The notes: a model not told the origin generated them from the letters alone. A stretch of DNA of 64,000 nt from Helianthus annuus (GCF_002127325.2 NC_035444.2:33000904-33064903), one strand, 5' to 3'. Shown: positions 12,247 through 25,248, counted from the stretch's first letter. Program-made: numbers and translations.

Positions 12247-12425
12247 TTTTTTTTTGAACGGCCAACGAATCCTCCAAACGGGCTACTGGCGAAATTCACC
12301 GCATCGGGATACACCTGCCTCCGAACCGGGGAAAACCCTCACCTAGGGCCGAAGCCCGTGAACACTCGCTCGAAGGCATGACAGTGTAGTGAGATAAAAC
12401 CCGCTCAGTTTAAGACTGGCCGATA
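12247..12425 (-). mobile_element. SINE-like retroposon
   Basis: On the minus strand a GC-rich body of about 170 bases, out of character with its AT-rich surroundings, ends in a run of A residues (T run at 12247-12256). It includes AGGCAGGTGTATCCCGATGC and AGTAGCCCGTTTGGAGGATT. This structure fits a tRNA-derived SINE. I could not identify clean pol III A and B boxes or a TSD. Confidence 0.4.
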
Positions 12426-13478
12426 TGTAAGACAATGATCAAAGTGTAATTAGTGTGAATGGAATATTTTAACATGTAAATTTTAGGAATTTATTCAAAG
12501 ACGATACAATCATGTTTCTTTGTCATTAAGGGAGGAAAAATTTAAATGCACTGGAATTTATAGATTTTTTTTTTCTTTTCCATTTTAAATTTTCACAGAT
12601 GTGCAAATTATCAAGTGGATGTATTGGTTGAGTAGTGACCCTACTGTATGGTACGATAAAAAAAAAACATTATTTCGCAACTCAGGGCATTGCATCGATC
12701 TTTGTATTAGTTCTGTTACTGTACTTCTTTTACAACCGGTGCATCTGTGTGTTCTTAGTGCATTATTTGTTCTTACTTTAGGTCTACCTTATAATGGACT
12801 TGACACTACATGTGCCACATGGCCTATTATATAGTAACGCATCTACAGTATATAAGATACCTCTATTTAAGTCCAATATACTTGGAAATAAATTTTGTTG
12901 GACCTTACATTTTCAAGCGCCACATTCATGTTTCGTGTAGATAGAATTCATAAGTTTATTCTTGTGAAAGCCTATCTATTACTTGGAAACCATACAAATA
13001 TTACATGTTATTAAAGGTTCATTTTTTATTCTTGTGTTTCTTCGTTGGCTAGGATTCACCAATAAGAATTACCGAGAACTATAAAACTACAAGACGTAGG
13101 TCTTATGCCACGCTAAGATCACAACATTCACCGTAAGAAATACTTCAATCATGTACATTGATTTTCGTGGCACGAAAATGTGCATTGTGCTATTGTGCAC
13201 ACTAATAAGTGAGTAAAATTAAGTTGTTCTCATATATAAGTGCACAACTAAAACCATGTAGATTAAAGCCTTATACAACTCATGGGTACAGACACCTAAA
13301 CGAAAAGTCATTTGATAGCATTAGCACAAAAAATGAAGTACAAACACGTACCTTATTGAAGTGATCAATCAACGCTAAACTTATGTCTCCACGTACCATG
13401 TATAACTAGAGTCCCTGGATCTAATTTCTCTAATTTGGTTCGCTTTGTCCTTCACAAATAACCCATGTTTCTCTTGAG

Positions 13479-13480
<2 letters not shown>
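12426..13480. other. AT-rich intergenic DNA, no gene seen
   Basis: No coding region, RNA gene or element end is recognisable before the (TA)n tract. Confidence 0.3.
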
Positions 13481-13554
<74 letters not shown>

Positions 13555-13558
<4 letters not shown>

Positions 13559-16064
13559 CAGGATTTAGAGAAAACGGTGAAAAGTGTAAGAAAACGGTGA
13601 GAACACCTATGGATCGTCCGATCAAAACAATCTATGGACTAGATTGGCACGGTGGCGTTTTCGTAAATAACACGAATTCTATTAAGTGGACGCGCTTCAT
13701 TAAGGGTAAAAAGGTCTTTACACTTCTATACCAAAACGCCAAACTAATGAATAAACCGCCATTACGTGCCAAAACACATCGCTATATAAACAAAACATCT
13801 CAGACATAACCCCCCCCCCCCTCCCCCGAACCTGAAACGCCATATTTTCTACTATATATCATTCATCTTACAAACGCCAAAATCCCCAAAACATCAAACA
13901 CACCTACTCAAAAAATGTCATATTTTACTATATACCAATCATCTTAGAAAACGCCAAAACACTCAAACATCAAAGATTCCAAAAAAAATCGACGTTTCTT
14001 TCAAATACAATATTTCCTCAGTAAAACGCCAAAAATGGCAAATATCGTTTCTTGTATATTCAATATTGTTCTACGCGAAATTTTGGAGAATGCATTCTTC
14101 CCTGAGGTGTTGTGACTCGAATAACATTTTACTGCATGAGATGGACAAATCATAAACAAAAAGATGCTGGTGTCAGACTTATGTCATTTTTTTGTGTTTT
14201 GTTATTGATGAATATTATAATGGCATGAAGAGACGAATGATACTGGTTAGTAGTTTGAAGATACATATTCAAACAAAAAACTCATGTCAATTTGTCTTTC
14301 CAAACGGCCACAAAAACACGAGCATTACAAAGCCAAACCGCCAAGGAACATGTTTCAAAGAAGAAAGAGACTGATGACAGTGAAGATTTGGAAGATGAAT
14401 TGTTTCTATTTTTATTTTTTTAATTTTCTTTTTCTGTTGTTTGTTATGTATTTTTCAATTTAGAATAAAAAAATACATTATATTAATAAAATGCCAAAAA
14501 AGTCATAATGATTGTGAAACGCCGTAATGCAGTAAAACGCCAAAAACTCCCAAACTATAATAAAAATAATTTGGAGAAGTATAATAAAAAGCTAAAAATG
14601 GAAAAAAAGCCAAAAACTACTTAAAGCCAATAAAAAAAGTGAACCTTGGAAGATGGAACGTCTATGACCCTAAAAAAACTCATAAAAATCTGAACAAAAA
14701 CAGTAAAAATACACACAGTAACTGAAAAGACGGCTACTTTATTAATGTCATTTATTATAAATAAAATCTCGCCTAAACTACGCGCCAAAAACATCCTATA
14801 AGAGAGACGCCTCTGCACAATCAACTGATCACAAACCAAAAACAACACCATGTTTCCTAGAAACCATTCACTTTAAAACGCCAAAAAAATAGTTAAAAAA
14901 GCCACAGATGCGAAACCTCGTTTCTTCTATATTGAGTATTGTTCTGAATGAAGTTTCACTGAATGGATTCTTCTCTGAGGTGGGTATCTCTATAAATTTT
15001 TGCTGAATGAGATGGACAAATATTCATGAAAAAGAGACTGATGACATTGATATGTCATCATGTCACTTTGTTCTTGATAGATATATTGATGGCATGAAGG
15101 GATCAATACATTCGAGCAGACGTTGATCTTCAACATGTCACCAAACAAGTATATATCAAACCGCAATATAGGATGCCACAAAAAATAAGCATCTTCTAAA
15201 GACGGGCGTTATGTAGGAAAATAAGGATCTACATAAGTTATTCAAAAACAGGTTCAAAACGCCAAAAAGGTTAAAGTGGAAGAGGCTGATGACAGTGAAG
15301 ATTTGAATGAGAAATTAGATTATAATTTTTAATTTTTTTTCATTTTCTATTGTTTGTTATCTAATTCTCTATTGTTTATTATCTAAATCTCTACTAATAA
15401 AAAAATTGAGTATAAAACGCCAAAAACTACAAAGACCAAAACGCCTGATAGTGTTAAAACTGTGAGAACGGATGCTAGCAAAGCACGATGTTGTTATATA
15501 AAACGCCAAACACAGTATTACTGGAAAAAGCAACACTAGTTGACAGATGATAATGAACAAAACAGTAATTGCAAAACGACATAATTATATTAAACGAAAC
15601 AGTAAAATGAAGAGACGGTAACATTATTGCCAAACATTTATTATATTAAAAGTCACTACATGGAAAATTGAATTTATTCATTTTTTCAAAACGCCATAAT
15701 TGCCTGTCACATTATAGGCCTGTATCCTACATGGCACAACACTTGATAGAAAAAAAAATAAACATCAAGAAAATTACTCATGTTTTTTACACTATAGGTC
15801 TGCGTCATGATCTAAAAACAATAAAAATGCCAAACTTACTTAAAACGCCAAAATATTTACTATGATCCTGATCTAAAAACAATAAAAACGTCGCGTATTT
15901 GTTAAACGCCAAAAAATGGAAAGGTGATGTGACACGCGTTTAAAAAAAGAAATATGAAAGGACAAAAAAGCCTCTCTGCCCTTCTTTATGTCGCGTGACA
16001 CGTGTTGGGCCAGAATGCGTTCTCACCGTTCTCACACTTTTGGGCGTTTTCTCCTGATCCCGTT

Positions 16065-16066
<2 letters not shown>
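13555..16066. mobile_element. foldback element A in (TA)n, rich in AAACGCCAAAA motifs
   Basis: The left end (AGGTCAGGATTTAGAGAAAA then CGGTGA..GTGTAAGAAAACGGTGAGAAC) and the inverse of the right end (GGGATCAGGAGAAAACGCCC, then AAAGTGTGAGAACGGTGAGAAC) form imperfect inverted repeats of about 55 bp. TA tracts lie immediately outside. The 2.5-kb interior contains roughly fifteen copies of AACGCCAAA, all on the plus strand at irregular spacing. Short open frames are low complexity and not credible genes. A C-rich run occurs at 13811-13826. Confidence 0.6.
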
Positions 16067-16124
<58 letters not shown>

Positions 16125-16129
<5 letters not shown>

Positions 16130-16485
16130 AGGATAGTGTAAAAAGGGCCTAAAGTGTGAGAAGTGTATTATAACACTATATATAATATTATATAACACCA
16201 TATAAACACTGTATAACAATATATAACACCATATAATACCACATAACACTATGTAACACTATATAACATTATATAACAAATATAACACTATACATCTATC
16301 ATAGACATGCTATCAGACAACCTATAGTGTTATATTTGTTATATAATGATATATAGTGTTACATGTTATATGGCATTATATGGTGTTACATATTGTTATA
16401 CGGTGTTTATATGGTGTTATATAGTATTATATATAGTGTTATAATACACTTCTCACACTTTGAGCACTTTTTACAGGATCCTCTA

Positions 16486-16487
<2 letters not shown>
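16125..16487. mobile_element. foldback element B in (TA)n, near-perfect palindrome
   Basis: The element runs from GGGTAAGGATAGTGTAAAAA to the inverse of GGTAGAGGATCCTGTAAAAA. Its arms of about 160 bp are almost perfectly complementary around a spacer of about 30 bases near 16290-16320. The arms repeat ATATAACAC-type units. It has no coding capacity. It is closely related to element D at 23085-23468. Confidence 0.75.
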
Positions 16488-16539
<52 letters not shown>

Positions 16540-16542
<3 letters not shown>

Positions 16543-17050
16543 GAAGGTTCATTTGAGAAGAAAAATTAATTGAGAAGAAAAAGAACAAAGGGTAATTTTG
16601 TAAAACATTAAATAGTTTTTCACTTATCTCATTTATTATCATTTTTGACTAATTAATTAGTCATAAAGACTATTATCCTCCACACTAACTTTTTTTGCCT
16701 ACACACATCAAAAAGTTGTCCTGCATATTTCGAAATTCATCCTACACGTTGAAATTTATCTTACACAAGTCGTAATTTATCCTACACAACTTCTAATTTA
16801 TCCTACACTTTAAATTATTTTATTTAATTTTTTTAAAATATATATATTTTGAAAATAAGTTACAAAAAATTTAATGTATTAGCTATTAATTAGAAAGACT
16901 ACAAATTAATGACCTATGTAGATTTACCAATGTACCATTATAGTAACATTAAATACTTATATTAAATGAAGTAAAATAAAGCATTCTTATTGGTTGAAAT
17001 TTGTTCTTTTTTCTTCTTACAAAAAATTTCTTCTCATTTGAACTCTCCAC
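16540..17050. mobile_element. foldback element C in (TA)n
   Basis: The left end GGGGAAGGTTCATTTGAGAA and the inverse of the right end (GTGGAGAGTTCAAATGAGAA) pair over about 50 bp. The left neighbour is a TA tract. On the right only one TA remains before Helitron 17053-23060, which has inserted in the outer TA tract. The interior is AT-rich and non-coding. Confidence 0.7.
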
Positions 17051-19864
17051 TATCTATACAACCTAATAAAAGCCTTAATTAGGGGACACATGTCCACCTC
17101 CTAGGGCCTCTAAATCTCATTTTCCCGCCAAAAACTTCATTCTCCTCATTTCCATTGAATAACCCGACACGGGATCCACTTACTTTATTCGGGTCCTCAT
17201 TTTCGGTCCATATTAAACCCTAATCATTCTTCTCTCATACTCTTCGAACATCGTTCTTCTTCAGCAGCTCTAGGGTTTCTTCATCCTTCAATCCAGCGAT
17301 TAGGGTTTTCATCATTCTTTTCCAATCAAACAATCCAAGATCCAAGTAATCAACGCTCTGCTCTTTACGGATCTTCATAGATCTTCATATCAACGCTCGA
17401 ATTCAAGGTTAGATTATCAATGTTTTCGATTAAATATACTGATTTTATCATTCCAATTTCTAAATCTATGTTTTCATTGTTAACTGATTTTGATATTCAA
17501 TCGTTTTATGCTAGGGTTTCTTGCTATTCGATCTATTTACTACTCTTACACATCAATGTCGTCTCCATCAATGTAGGATTCTGATATTAAGAGAATATTC
17601 ATATCTTTTTCTACGTAATAGATTTTGTCTTTCTATAGTCAAAATAATTGACCGATAGTTTCATATTTAGGGTTTTGAACATTGATGTTGTTTGAGATGA
17701 TTTTGTTTTTAGATTTATTTTCCAGATCTAACTACTAGGGTTTCATACGATTTGGTGGTCTGGTGTTGAGCTTATGATGATGATGATGATATTTTCGAGT
17801 CAATCTTTTTTTATAACTGAATTAATAGATGACAAATACTCGATATATTAGTTATACACATCTTATTTTCATCAATTATTTTGTCATTATAGATCTGTTT
17901 CTATTGCATGTTTGTTAAGATGATTAAATTTTCAATTTTATTTAGGGATCTTGAGAGTTTTTGCGCTTAATTGATGATGATGAGCTTATGATGATGATGA
18001 TGATGACGCCGTCACCAACGATGACACTAAGGTATGATAAGATATTACGTATATGGTTTTTTCTTTAATTTTTGTATTTGATATAGTCTTTAATTTAATA
18101 CTTACAGAGAATAACATTTGCAAGGGGTTGGATTTGCATAAGGTACTTTTCAATATCGTATTTTTTTCCTTAAATAATCATGGTGGGTGTTGGTTTAGAT
18201 TATATTAAATTTACTTTTAAGCAAGTGCTAAGTAATTATATGGTTTTAATCTTTTTAGGAAGCCGAAGATTTTATTAAAAAGTTTAATCATATAAGCAAG
18301 AGAAAACAATCAACAATTTATTAAAAGTCTGGTGAAGAAACCATTTTCTTTGTAGGTTTGATTGACAATGAAATCTGGGAAGGGTCAAATTTTCTATCTC
18401 TCCTTGGGTCTCTATAAAGGTTGAAATCTGGGAAGGGTCAACTTTACTAAAATAGATGTAGAGGTTTGTTTCTACTGTAAAGTTTATAATGTCTTATATT
18501 TAACTAGCCTTGCAATATGATCTTATAATTTTCGACTGTCATGAAAAACAGACCGTTTTTGTCACCAAACTAAGAATCAAAATACAGTTGACAACACTTT
18601 TCCTACGCTTATATCTTGATTTTGATATGGTGCAGGAAGAACTGAATGATTCGACCAATACAGAATGGGTAAGAGCAAATAGTGAATCTCCAAAATTTTG
18701 AATCAAGTACTATCAGATCTGATTTGTCCTCACCACATGTTCAATAGGAATGCTGCTCACCAACTGTATTTTATTTGGATTTTAAAAATTGGTATGAATT
18801 TCATATCTACTTCAGACTTAATAAGCATGAATAATATATTCATTTTAGTTAGATTTGTTGATTTCGTGGATGAAAGTGAATTAAACTCTATAAATGATAC
18901 ATACCTGATGTCATATTACTTTTTTTGCATTTGGCAGGGTGTTAGGCCTTTCTTTGTTCAAATTTTAGATAAGAACTATATGCAAGGAACATCAGATTTG
19001 AAAGAACAGAAATCAAAGAATGATTTTTTTAATTATTAAGTAAACTTAATTGAAGTTTCTTCACTATTTAAAGGTGTGTCGGGACTTGAGAAATATTATA
19101 ATTTTAATTTATAGGTTCAGCTTTTTATTTAATTCCAGGTTGTTTTCGATTGTTAGGCTGTGCTAGTTAAGGAGTACGAGTTTGATGAAAAGAATATGAC
19201 CAATGTGCAGCCTCATTAGGTATGTCCTTGATTAGTTGTTGTAGCATAATTATAGTAGTTTTTTGTTAATAGTTTTTTGATGCAGCAAAATTGGTTGGCA
19301 CTAATTATTACTTGAACAAATCGACTGAAGATGCAAGCATATCATACTTTTTAGCCAACAAAGTTAAACAAACATAAATTTAAAGAGATTGGATTTTCAA
19401 TAAGCATTTTAAACAAAAGGTACATCTGATTTGGTTGGCAAAATACTTATTTTGTATACCAAAATCATTTTTACACTTCATTGTGGCTCTTGATTAAATG
19501 CATTTCCACTAAACGCTTCGTAACAAACTTATAATTGGATTGTTGCTGATGGTTTTTTTTATCTTTTGTTATTTATGATCGTTTTATATGTTGTTAATAT
19601 GTTGAGCTGGCCACATAAGTCATAACTTTCCCAAAATGCATAAAAGTGTAAAACCTCCCTAACCGTCGAAAAAGACCATATAATATATTAACTTTGCTTC
19701 TTGACAGGTTAAAGTTCCAGACAAATTGCAATTGCATAAATAATTAATGGAATGTAAGGCGATGAAATAACCTGCTTGCAATAGACTCAAGAGATTTAGA
19801 AAGATTAATTGAAGGTTAATTACCACCAATCTCTTCCGAGTAAGCTTATCGATCTTATCATCAG

Positions 19865-20103
19865 GGTTGAAAAAGAAAACTGGCTACCAAAGGGTCATGT
19901 ATTGGTATCACATCTGGTGCATCTACTCCCAACAAGGTACATATTATTTAGAAATTAGGATCTTTAATTTCAAATTTGTCGATTTTTAGAACATATAATG
20001 TCTCTAGATATGTGGTTTTCATTCATTGAAATTTCACTCTGTGTAGGCTGTTGAAGATGTTTCTATGAGGGTGTTTGAGATCAGATGCGAAGAATCACTT
20101 TAG
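19865..20103 (+). pseudogene. captured HDR (IspH, 4-hydroxy-3-methylbutenyl diphosphate reductase) exon fragments
   Basis: The first exon piece (to 19936) encodes VEKENWLPKG and, after a one-base frame change, IGITSGASTPNK. A 110-base intron (GT..AG, 19937-20046) follows. The second piece begins AVEDVSMRVFEIRCEESL and stops at about 20103. The segment TSGASTP..VED is characteristic of the C-terminal part of plant plastid HDR, the last enzyme of the MEP isoprenoid pathway. The fragment lacks most of the enzyme, is frameshifted and lies inside a Helitron, so it is a captured relic. Confidence 0.7.
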
Positions 20104-20360
20104 GTCACATAGGTTAGTGGTTTATTTAACAAGATAATCAAATACCATACCTAAGTTCATCTGCTGAACCATATATGGCATATTATTAAGTTGTGGTTCC
20201 TCTTTATGTTGTAACAAAGATGGTAAAAAGTGTCCACTTGCCGTAACCATTTGAAAACAAAAGATGCAATATAGTTCTCTTTTTTTTAATACTCTTTAAG
20301 GCCGAAAATATGGTTCATAGACTAGAAATGTTAAGATCTTACGAAAAATCAAATACCAAA

Positions 20361-20830
20361 TTACCTCTAGCTATCCAGTGCAACAGCCACTGGGGGTGCT
20401 GCTATCGTAGCCACCACCACAGGGCATATCAGCATCGCCGTAAAAAGTAGCCACAAAGACAACCGATGACACTTTCCTCCATGTTTGAATACACTTCATG
20501 TTCTTATCCAACTTTGTCTTCTTGGCCTGTAACTTTTCAAGCATCACCATTTGTTTTCTATAAACCGAATAGAAAATTTTTATAAAATTCTTCAGTAAAC
20601 GGGTCACCCCGCATCATTAAAACTCTTCAAATCTTTAAGACTTTTCTCATACCTGTTCTTTACACCTTCGTCTTCATCAAAATGTTGTAAAGCTACAAGA
20701 ATCAACGATTGGCTGCCTCAAACTCGTTAAAAACATTTATCCAACGTGGAACAGATATCTACGATTTGTAGGCTATTCTCAAATCAGTCTTCCACCAATT
20801 CAAACAGAGAAGAGCATAAACTGAGCTCTT
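20361..20830 (-). pseudogene. captured UPF0496 (DUF677) gene fragment
   Basis: On the minus strand the segment reads ALQHFDEDEGVKNRYEKSLK, then DLKSF, DPFTEEFYK, MLEKLQAKKTKLDKNMKCIQ and TWRKVSSVVFVATF. A frame change follows, then a hydrophobic stretch LICPVVVATIAAPPVAVALD. This order matches plant UPF0496 proteins, which carry predicted membrane helices at that point and have no settled biochemical role. Several frame changes and a stop are present. It sits antisense to the HDR fragment in the same Helitron. Confidence 0.7.
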
Positions 20831-23084
20831 AGATCATACATTGATAGCCATAAACAGGTTAATTTTGTTACTTGGTGATATTAACAAATCTATACTTGAT
20901 TTGATTTTGATCAAAGGATGGTTTGATGCTTAGCATTAAGTATGAATTCAGACCTTAACTTTTGTTTTCAATTGTATGGAACATGATATGAAAAGTTGCT
21001 GATTTTGGGTTGGCAAATTTCTTCCGCAGAGAAAATTAGGTAGGAGAAAGATTAAAATCATTTGGATCGAAAACACGACAAATTAACAGGTGACATTTTG
21101 TTACAAAGGAATATTAAAGCATTTAAACAAGTCGGCGGAATATATGTGGTGACTGATGATCATGATAATGATGAAAACATGGTTAAAAGAAATAAAAAAA
21201 GGTGAGCCTATTCTCAATGATGGTCAGTTTCAGATCTTAACATCACACAATCTCCGGCCGGTAAGCGTTTTACCATTACGTTTTGTTAGATAGATAATTC
21301 GTTTTTTATAATTACATCAGTTAACTTTTGAATGGTTAAAAATTAAAAGGTTTGATGTAGTTGTACAAATAACGAATGGTTGATCTAAGAGCTCAGTTTA
21401 TGATTTATGATTCTGGAACCAAACAAAGACAGGTACGCAACATGTCTCTTAACAACTTGCAAGACTAATTTAGTTTGAATTAAATTAAATTTTACCTTTA
21501 GGTTGACTAATTGTTTTGCACCACCTATGAATTATAAAACTTTTATTGTATCATTTTAAATTATAAGTTTACTTTACCCATTTTTAATGGTTGTCAGGGT
21601 ATGTGAGTCTCATGTGATGATACTGGAAAATCAGTCATGTCGCCCAAGATGATGGCCCGGGTCAAGCTTCAAGGTACACACAAAGTGACCTTAGCACAAA
21701 CTTTAGACACAATGAGAGTAGAGTAGTGCATCAGGTATATTTAATGACCAAAAGATCCATTTAGACAATGAGTTTTTGAAGCATGAAATCGGCATTTGGT
21801 AGTTTTGCTTGAGAAAAAAATGCATATGGGATAATCATTTTATTATTCTGTTGCATTGTTGATGATTACTAAAATATATTTTTTTCATATACTTTGTTCT
21901 CTTTCATACTGGTACAGTGGCCAAAAGACTTATCTTGGTAGGGGTATTAGACTTATTCAATTCAATTCAAAGTTATATTTATATAATGTGGACTCTATTT
22001 GTTTTTTTCATTTTAATATTGTTTCCAAATCTGTAGACTTTCTGTTTGCAAATTTCAAATGTAAGAGGTACTTTCATAACAAGTTGAAGCCTTCAAAGCT
22101 TACATGGACTGATATGTAGCGAAAGCAGCACAACAAGGTGTGAGATGTTTGCTGAGCTAAATGTTTTATAATATGATAACTGTTAGAATTCGTATGATTT
22201 TGTCATAAACAGAACTACTCACTTGAAAAAAAATATGATACTTACAATGTATTAATATTGTTATATCGAATACTAAGTACAAAATTAAATTTAAAGACAC
22301 TAAATCATGATATGCATCCATAGGATCTTTCTTTTTCAAGAAAGTCGAACTGAAAGAACAAAACCAACCGTTTTTTACTTCTATTATTATTACTACATTT
22401 TCCATATTTTTCTCTTGCTTTTTTCCCTAAAACACCGTGTTGTGAGTTGTATCAATTTTTATCGAAGTAGTTTTGACCCGAACCAAAATTACCATTTAAA
22501 AAAAAATGACCCATTCGAATCCGAACCCATTATAATGTGTCACCATGCCTGGCCCGACCTGCATGTCTTACCATGTATGGAAGGACTCGTGATATGCATC
22601 CATATGATCTTTTTTTTCTTCATGAAATTGGGTACGATTGTGTTTCTACAGTATCTCTTTTAAAGCATTCATGGGTTTTGAACTATCATTATTAAATCTA
22701 CGTGTGTTCTACATTTATACAAATCTATAACCGATGTGAAATCAATTTACCATTTGCCGGACTACATGCCAAATACCTCGCTACATCAGCAACCGGTCAA
22801 CTACTTCTTCAAGGTGCCAGTTACATAAGTTTTTGTTACCATGTTTTAATTTACTAAAAACATTTTTATTACAAGTTGTTTTGTTATAATGAAGACTTCG
22901 AGAAGTTGCACCTGTCCCTGTCCGACCATTTGGTGTGTAGTCTAGGGGATGAAACTAAAGCGTGGTCTTGGGTTGATCAGTTTCAAGGTAATTTTTTTTT
23001 TCATAAAATAAAAAACGTATCATTTCTCAACACCGCGAAATTCGCGGGTATTAGCACTAGTATATATATATATATATATATATA

Positions 23085-23466
23085 GGGTAAGGATAGTGTA
23101 AAAAGGGCCTAAAGTGTGAGAAGTGTAAGAAGTGTATTATAACACTATATATAATACTATATAACACCATATAAACACCGTATAACAATATGTAACACCA
23201 TATAATACCATATAACACTATGTAACACTATGTATCATTATATAACAAATATAACACTATACATCTATCATAGACATGCTATCAGACAACCTATAGTGTT
23301 ATATTTGTTATATAATGATATATAGTGTTACATAGTGTTATATGGTATTATATGGTGTTACATATTGTTATACGGTGTTTATATGGTGTTATATAGTATT
23401 ATATATAGTGTTATAATACACTTCTCACACTTTTTACACTTTGAGCACTTTTTACAGGATCCTCTA

Positions 23467-23468
<2 letters not shown>
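23085..23468. mobile_element. foldback element D in (TA)n (second copy of B)
   Basis: Ends and interior match element B closely, including the central spacer 'catctatcatagacatgc'. D carries a few small insertions. It is flanked by TA tracts on both sides and is non-coding and palindromic. Confidence 0.75.
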
Positions 23469-23502
<34 letters not shown>

Positions 23503-23509
<7 letters not shown>

Positions 23510-23835
23510 GTTCAGCGAGAACCGCAAGAACCAATGTGAACATAACAAAATAAACCCACTACACCATAAAAAACCCTAAATAAATCTAACCCCCCACCCC
23601 CACCCAAGCTAAATGCTAAAAACTAAACCCCCAAAAAACCTAAAAAAATCTTAAAAACACACAAATTTTTTTTTAATATTTTTATTGAAAAATCGCTACT
23701 TTTAGTAGTAAAAAAATAATATTTTTAGCAACTAATACCAGCGAATTTTCCTTAAAAATATTTAAAAAAAAATTGTGTGTATTTAGTTTTTTTAGGTATT
23801 TTTGGTTGTGTTCACATTGGTTCTCGCGGTTCTCG

Positions 23836-23836
<1 letters not shown>
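23503..23836. mobile_element. foldback element E in (TA)n
   Basis: The left end GGGTAGGGTTCAGCGAGAAC is followed by CGCAAGAACCAATGTGAACA. The inverse of the right end reads GCGAGAACCGCGAGAACCAA then TGTGAACACAA. The inverted repeats are about 35-45 bp and TA tracts lie directly outside. The interior is low complexity. Confidence 0.7.
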
Positions 23837-23883
<47 letters not shown>

Positions 23884-24574
23884 TAGTCGTTTACCCGCGC
23901 GATGCGGCGGGAAACATATCACTTAGGTTGGTAAGTTTAAGGCTATGTACGGGGCGGTTCGGTTTTGCGCCATATCACTTCATTGGCGATGCGGCGGGAA
24001 ACATATCACTTAGGTTGGTAAGTTTAGGGCTATGTACCACCATCTTTTGACAAGTAGACAAGTAGTAATTCCTTTAAAGACCTTTTCGTTGCGGCTCATC
24101 CATATTCTCTAACATGTTAGCGTAAACACACTGCTTCGCTTAGTCTTCTCTTTTTTTTTTAATTTCAATTTTTTTAGTCTTCTCTTTGCTTTGGTAATTC
24201 TCTACTTCGCTACATATTCCAGCAGATCTTTGATATTCTCGAACCAGACCATAATCGAGATTTGAAGCCAAACACAAACCCGCAACCCAGCAGCTCTCGC
24301 CACAACACACGAATGGTCGGGTCGGGTAAGATTGGTTATCTAAAAAATGAAACTTAAATAAATTGTGCGTACATATGACTGGAAATGGTCAGGTTGCACC
24401 AAGCCGACTCGAACTTTTGTTTTTCGAACGTTTGAAGAATAAGTCAAACTACTTGTTCCATAAGATGAAGTACAATACACGACATGATTAAACGAAACTT
24501 CCAAAGACTTTTTAGCAGCCGATTTAACAACCCAAATACACAACCGACCCAATTTGGTAAACCAGAACACCAAG

Positions 24575-25248
24575 TAGGAGTGTTCAGGATTCGTTTCGAA
24601 TTCGAAAAATTCGAAATTCGTTTAAATTCGATTCGATTATCAAGAATTCGTTTCGATTATAAGAATTCGAATTCGAATTCGATTCAATTCGAGTCAAGTA
24701 AATCGAATACGAATCGAATACGAATTTATAATTTCAAATTCGATTCGATTCGAAATTCGAATAAAAATTATACATTTTTATTTATTATTTTTATATAATA
24801 CATATGTAACTTTTATTAAGCTATACTATAAATTATTTTCAAAAAAATTTCCAAGTATTAAAATTACCCATTACCAAACCCACTACATGACTCATAAGTA
24901 AAAACCTAAGGAACAAATCTATCAATAGATTTCTAACCATAAAAATATTAACTTGTAATGTGGAGTGATTATTCCCGACTTCTCGTTTTAAATTTCAAAC
25001 TCGTGGTACTTTATTTGAAACTTTTTAATGTGATATCGTGCTTTATGGTTGTTTTAAAATTTATGTTTTATTTTGATAGTTTTTTACATGTTTTAAAGAA
25101 TCTGAATTAAATCGAATTTATTCAAATTCGAAATTTTAATCGAATACGAATTGCGTTTTAAAGAATCCGAATTAAATCGAATTTATTCAAATTCGAAATT
25201 TAACCCATAACCAAACCGGACCAAACCAAACATCCATGCATACCCCTA
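24575..25248. mobile_element. TTCGAA-rich MITE inside the Helitron
   Basis: The ends TAGGAGTGTTCA and (inverse of right) TAGGGGTATGCA are imperfect inverted repeats. Both flanks of the interior are dense in AATTCGAATTCG-type motifs, and the middle is AT-rich. The layout resembles the GCTCG and GGTACCG MITEs elsewhere in this window, but I found no clear 8-bp TSD here. Confidence 0.5.

Larger units (their letters stand above)
17053..23060 (+). mobile_element. non-autonomous Helitron (6.0 kb) in (TA)n, with captured gene fragments
   Basis: The 5' end is A|TCTATACAACCTAATAAAA. The 3' end is a 7-bp stem hairpin (CCGCGAA / TTCGCGG), 13 bases, then CTAG|T. These are the textbook Helitron features: TC start, hairpin, CTRR end and insertion between A and T with no TSD. 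Inside are exon-like pieces followed by GT introns, including HDR (19865-20103) and UPF0496 (20361-20830, opposite strand). The first kilobase resembles a plant 5' UTR and first intron ('ctagggtttc' motifs, ATG/GAT repeats near 17774 and 17974). Other exon-like pieces near 18640, 18930-19040, 19160, 21070-21180 and 22880-22988 I could not name. No Rep/helicase is present. Confidence 0.8.

Noticed and set aside
13465..13809. Open frame starting with a long Ile-Tyr repeat
   Set aside because: It is the translation of a (TA)n microsatellite plus the end of foldback element A. The same happens at 15986-16249, 16363-16569 and 23802-24050.
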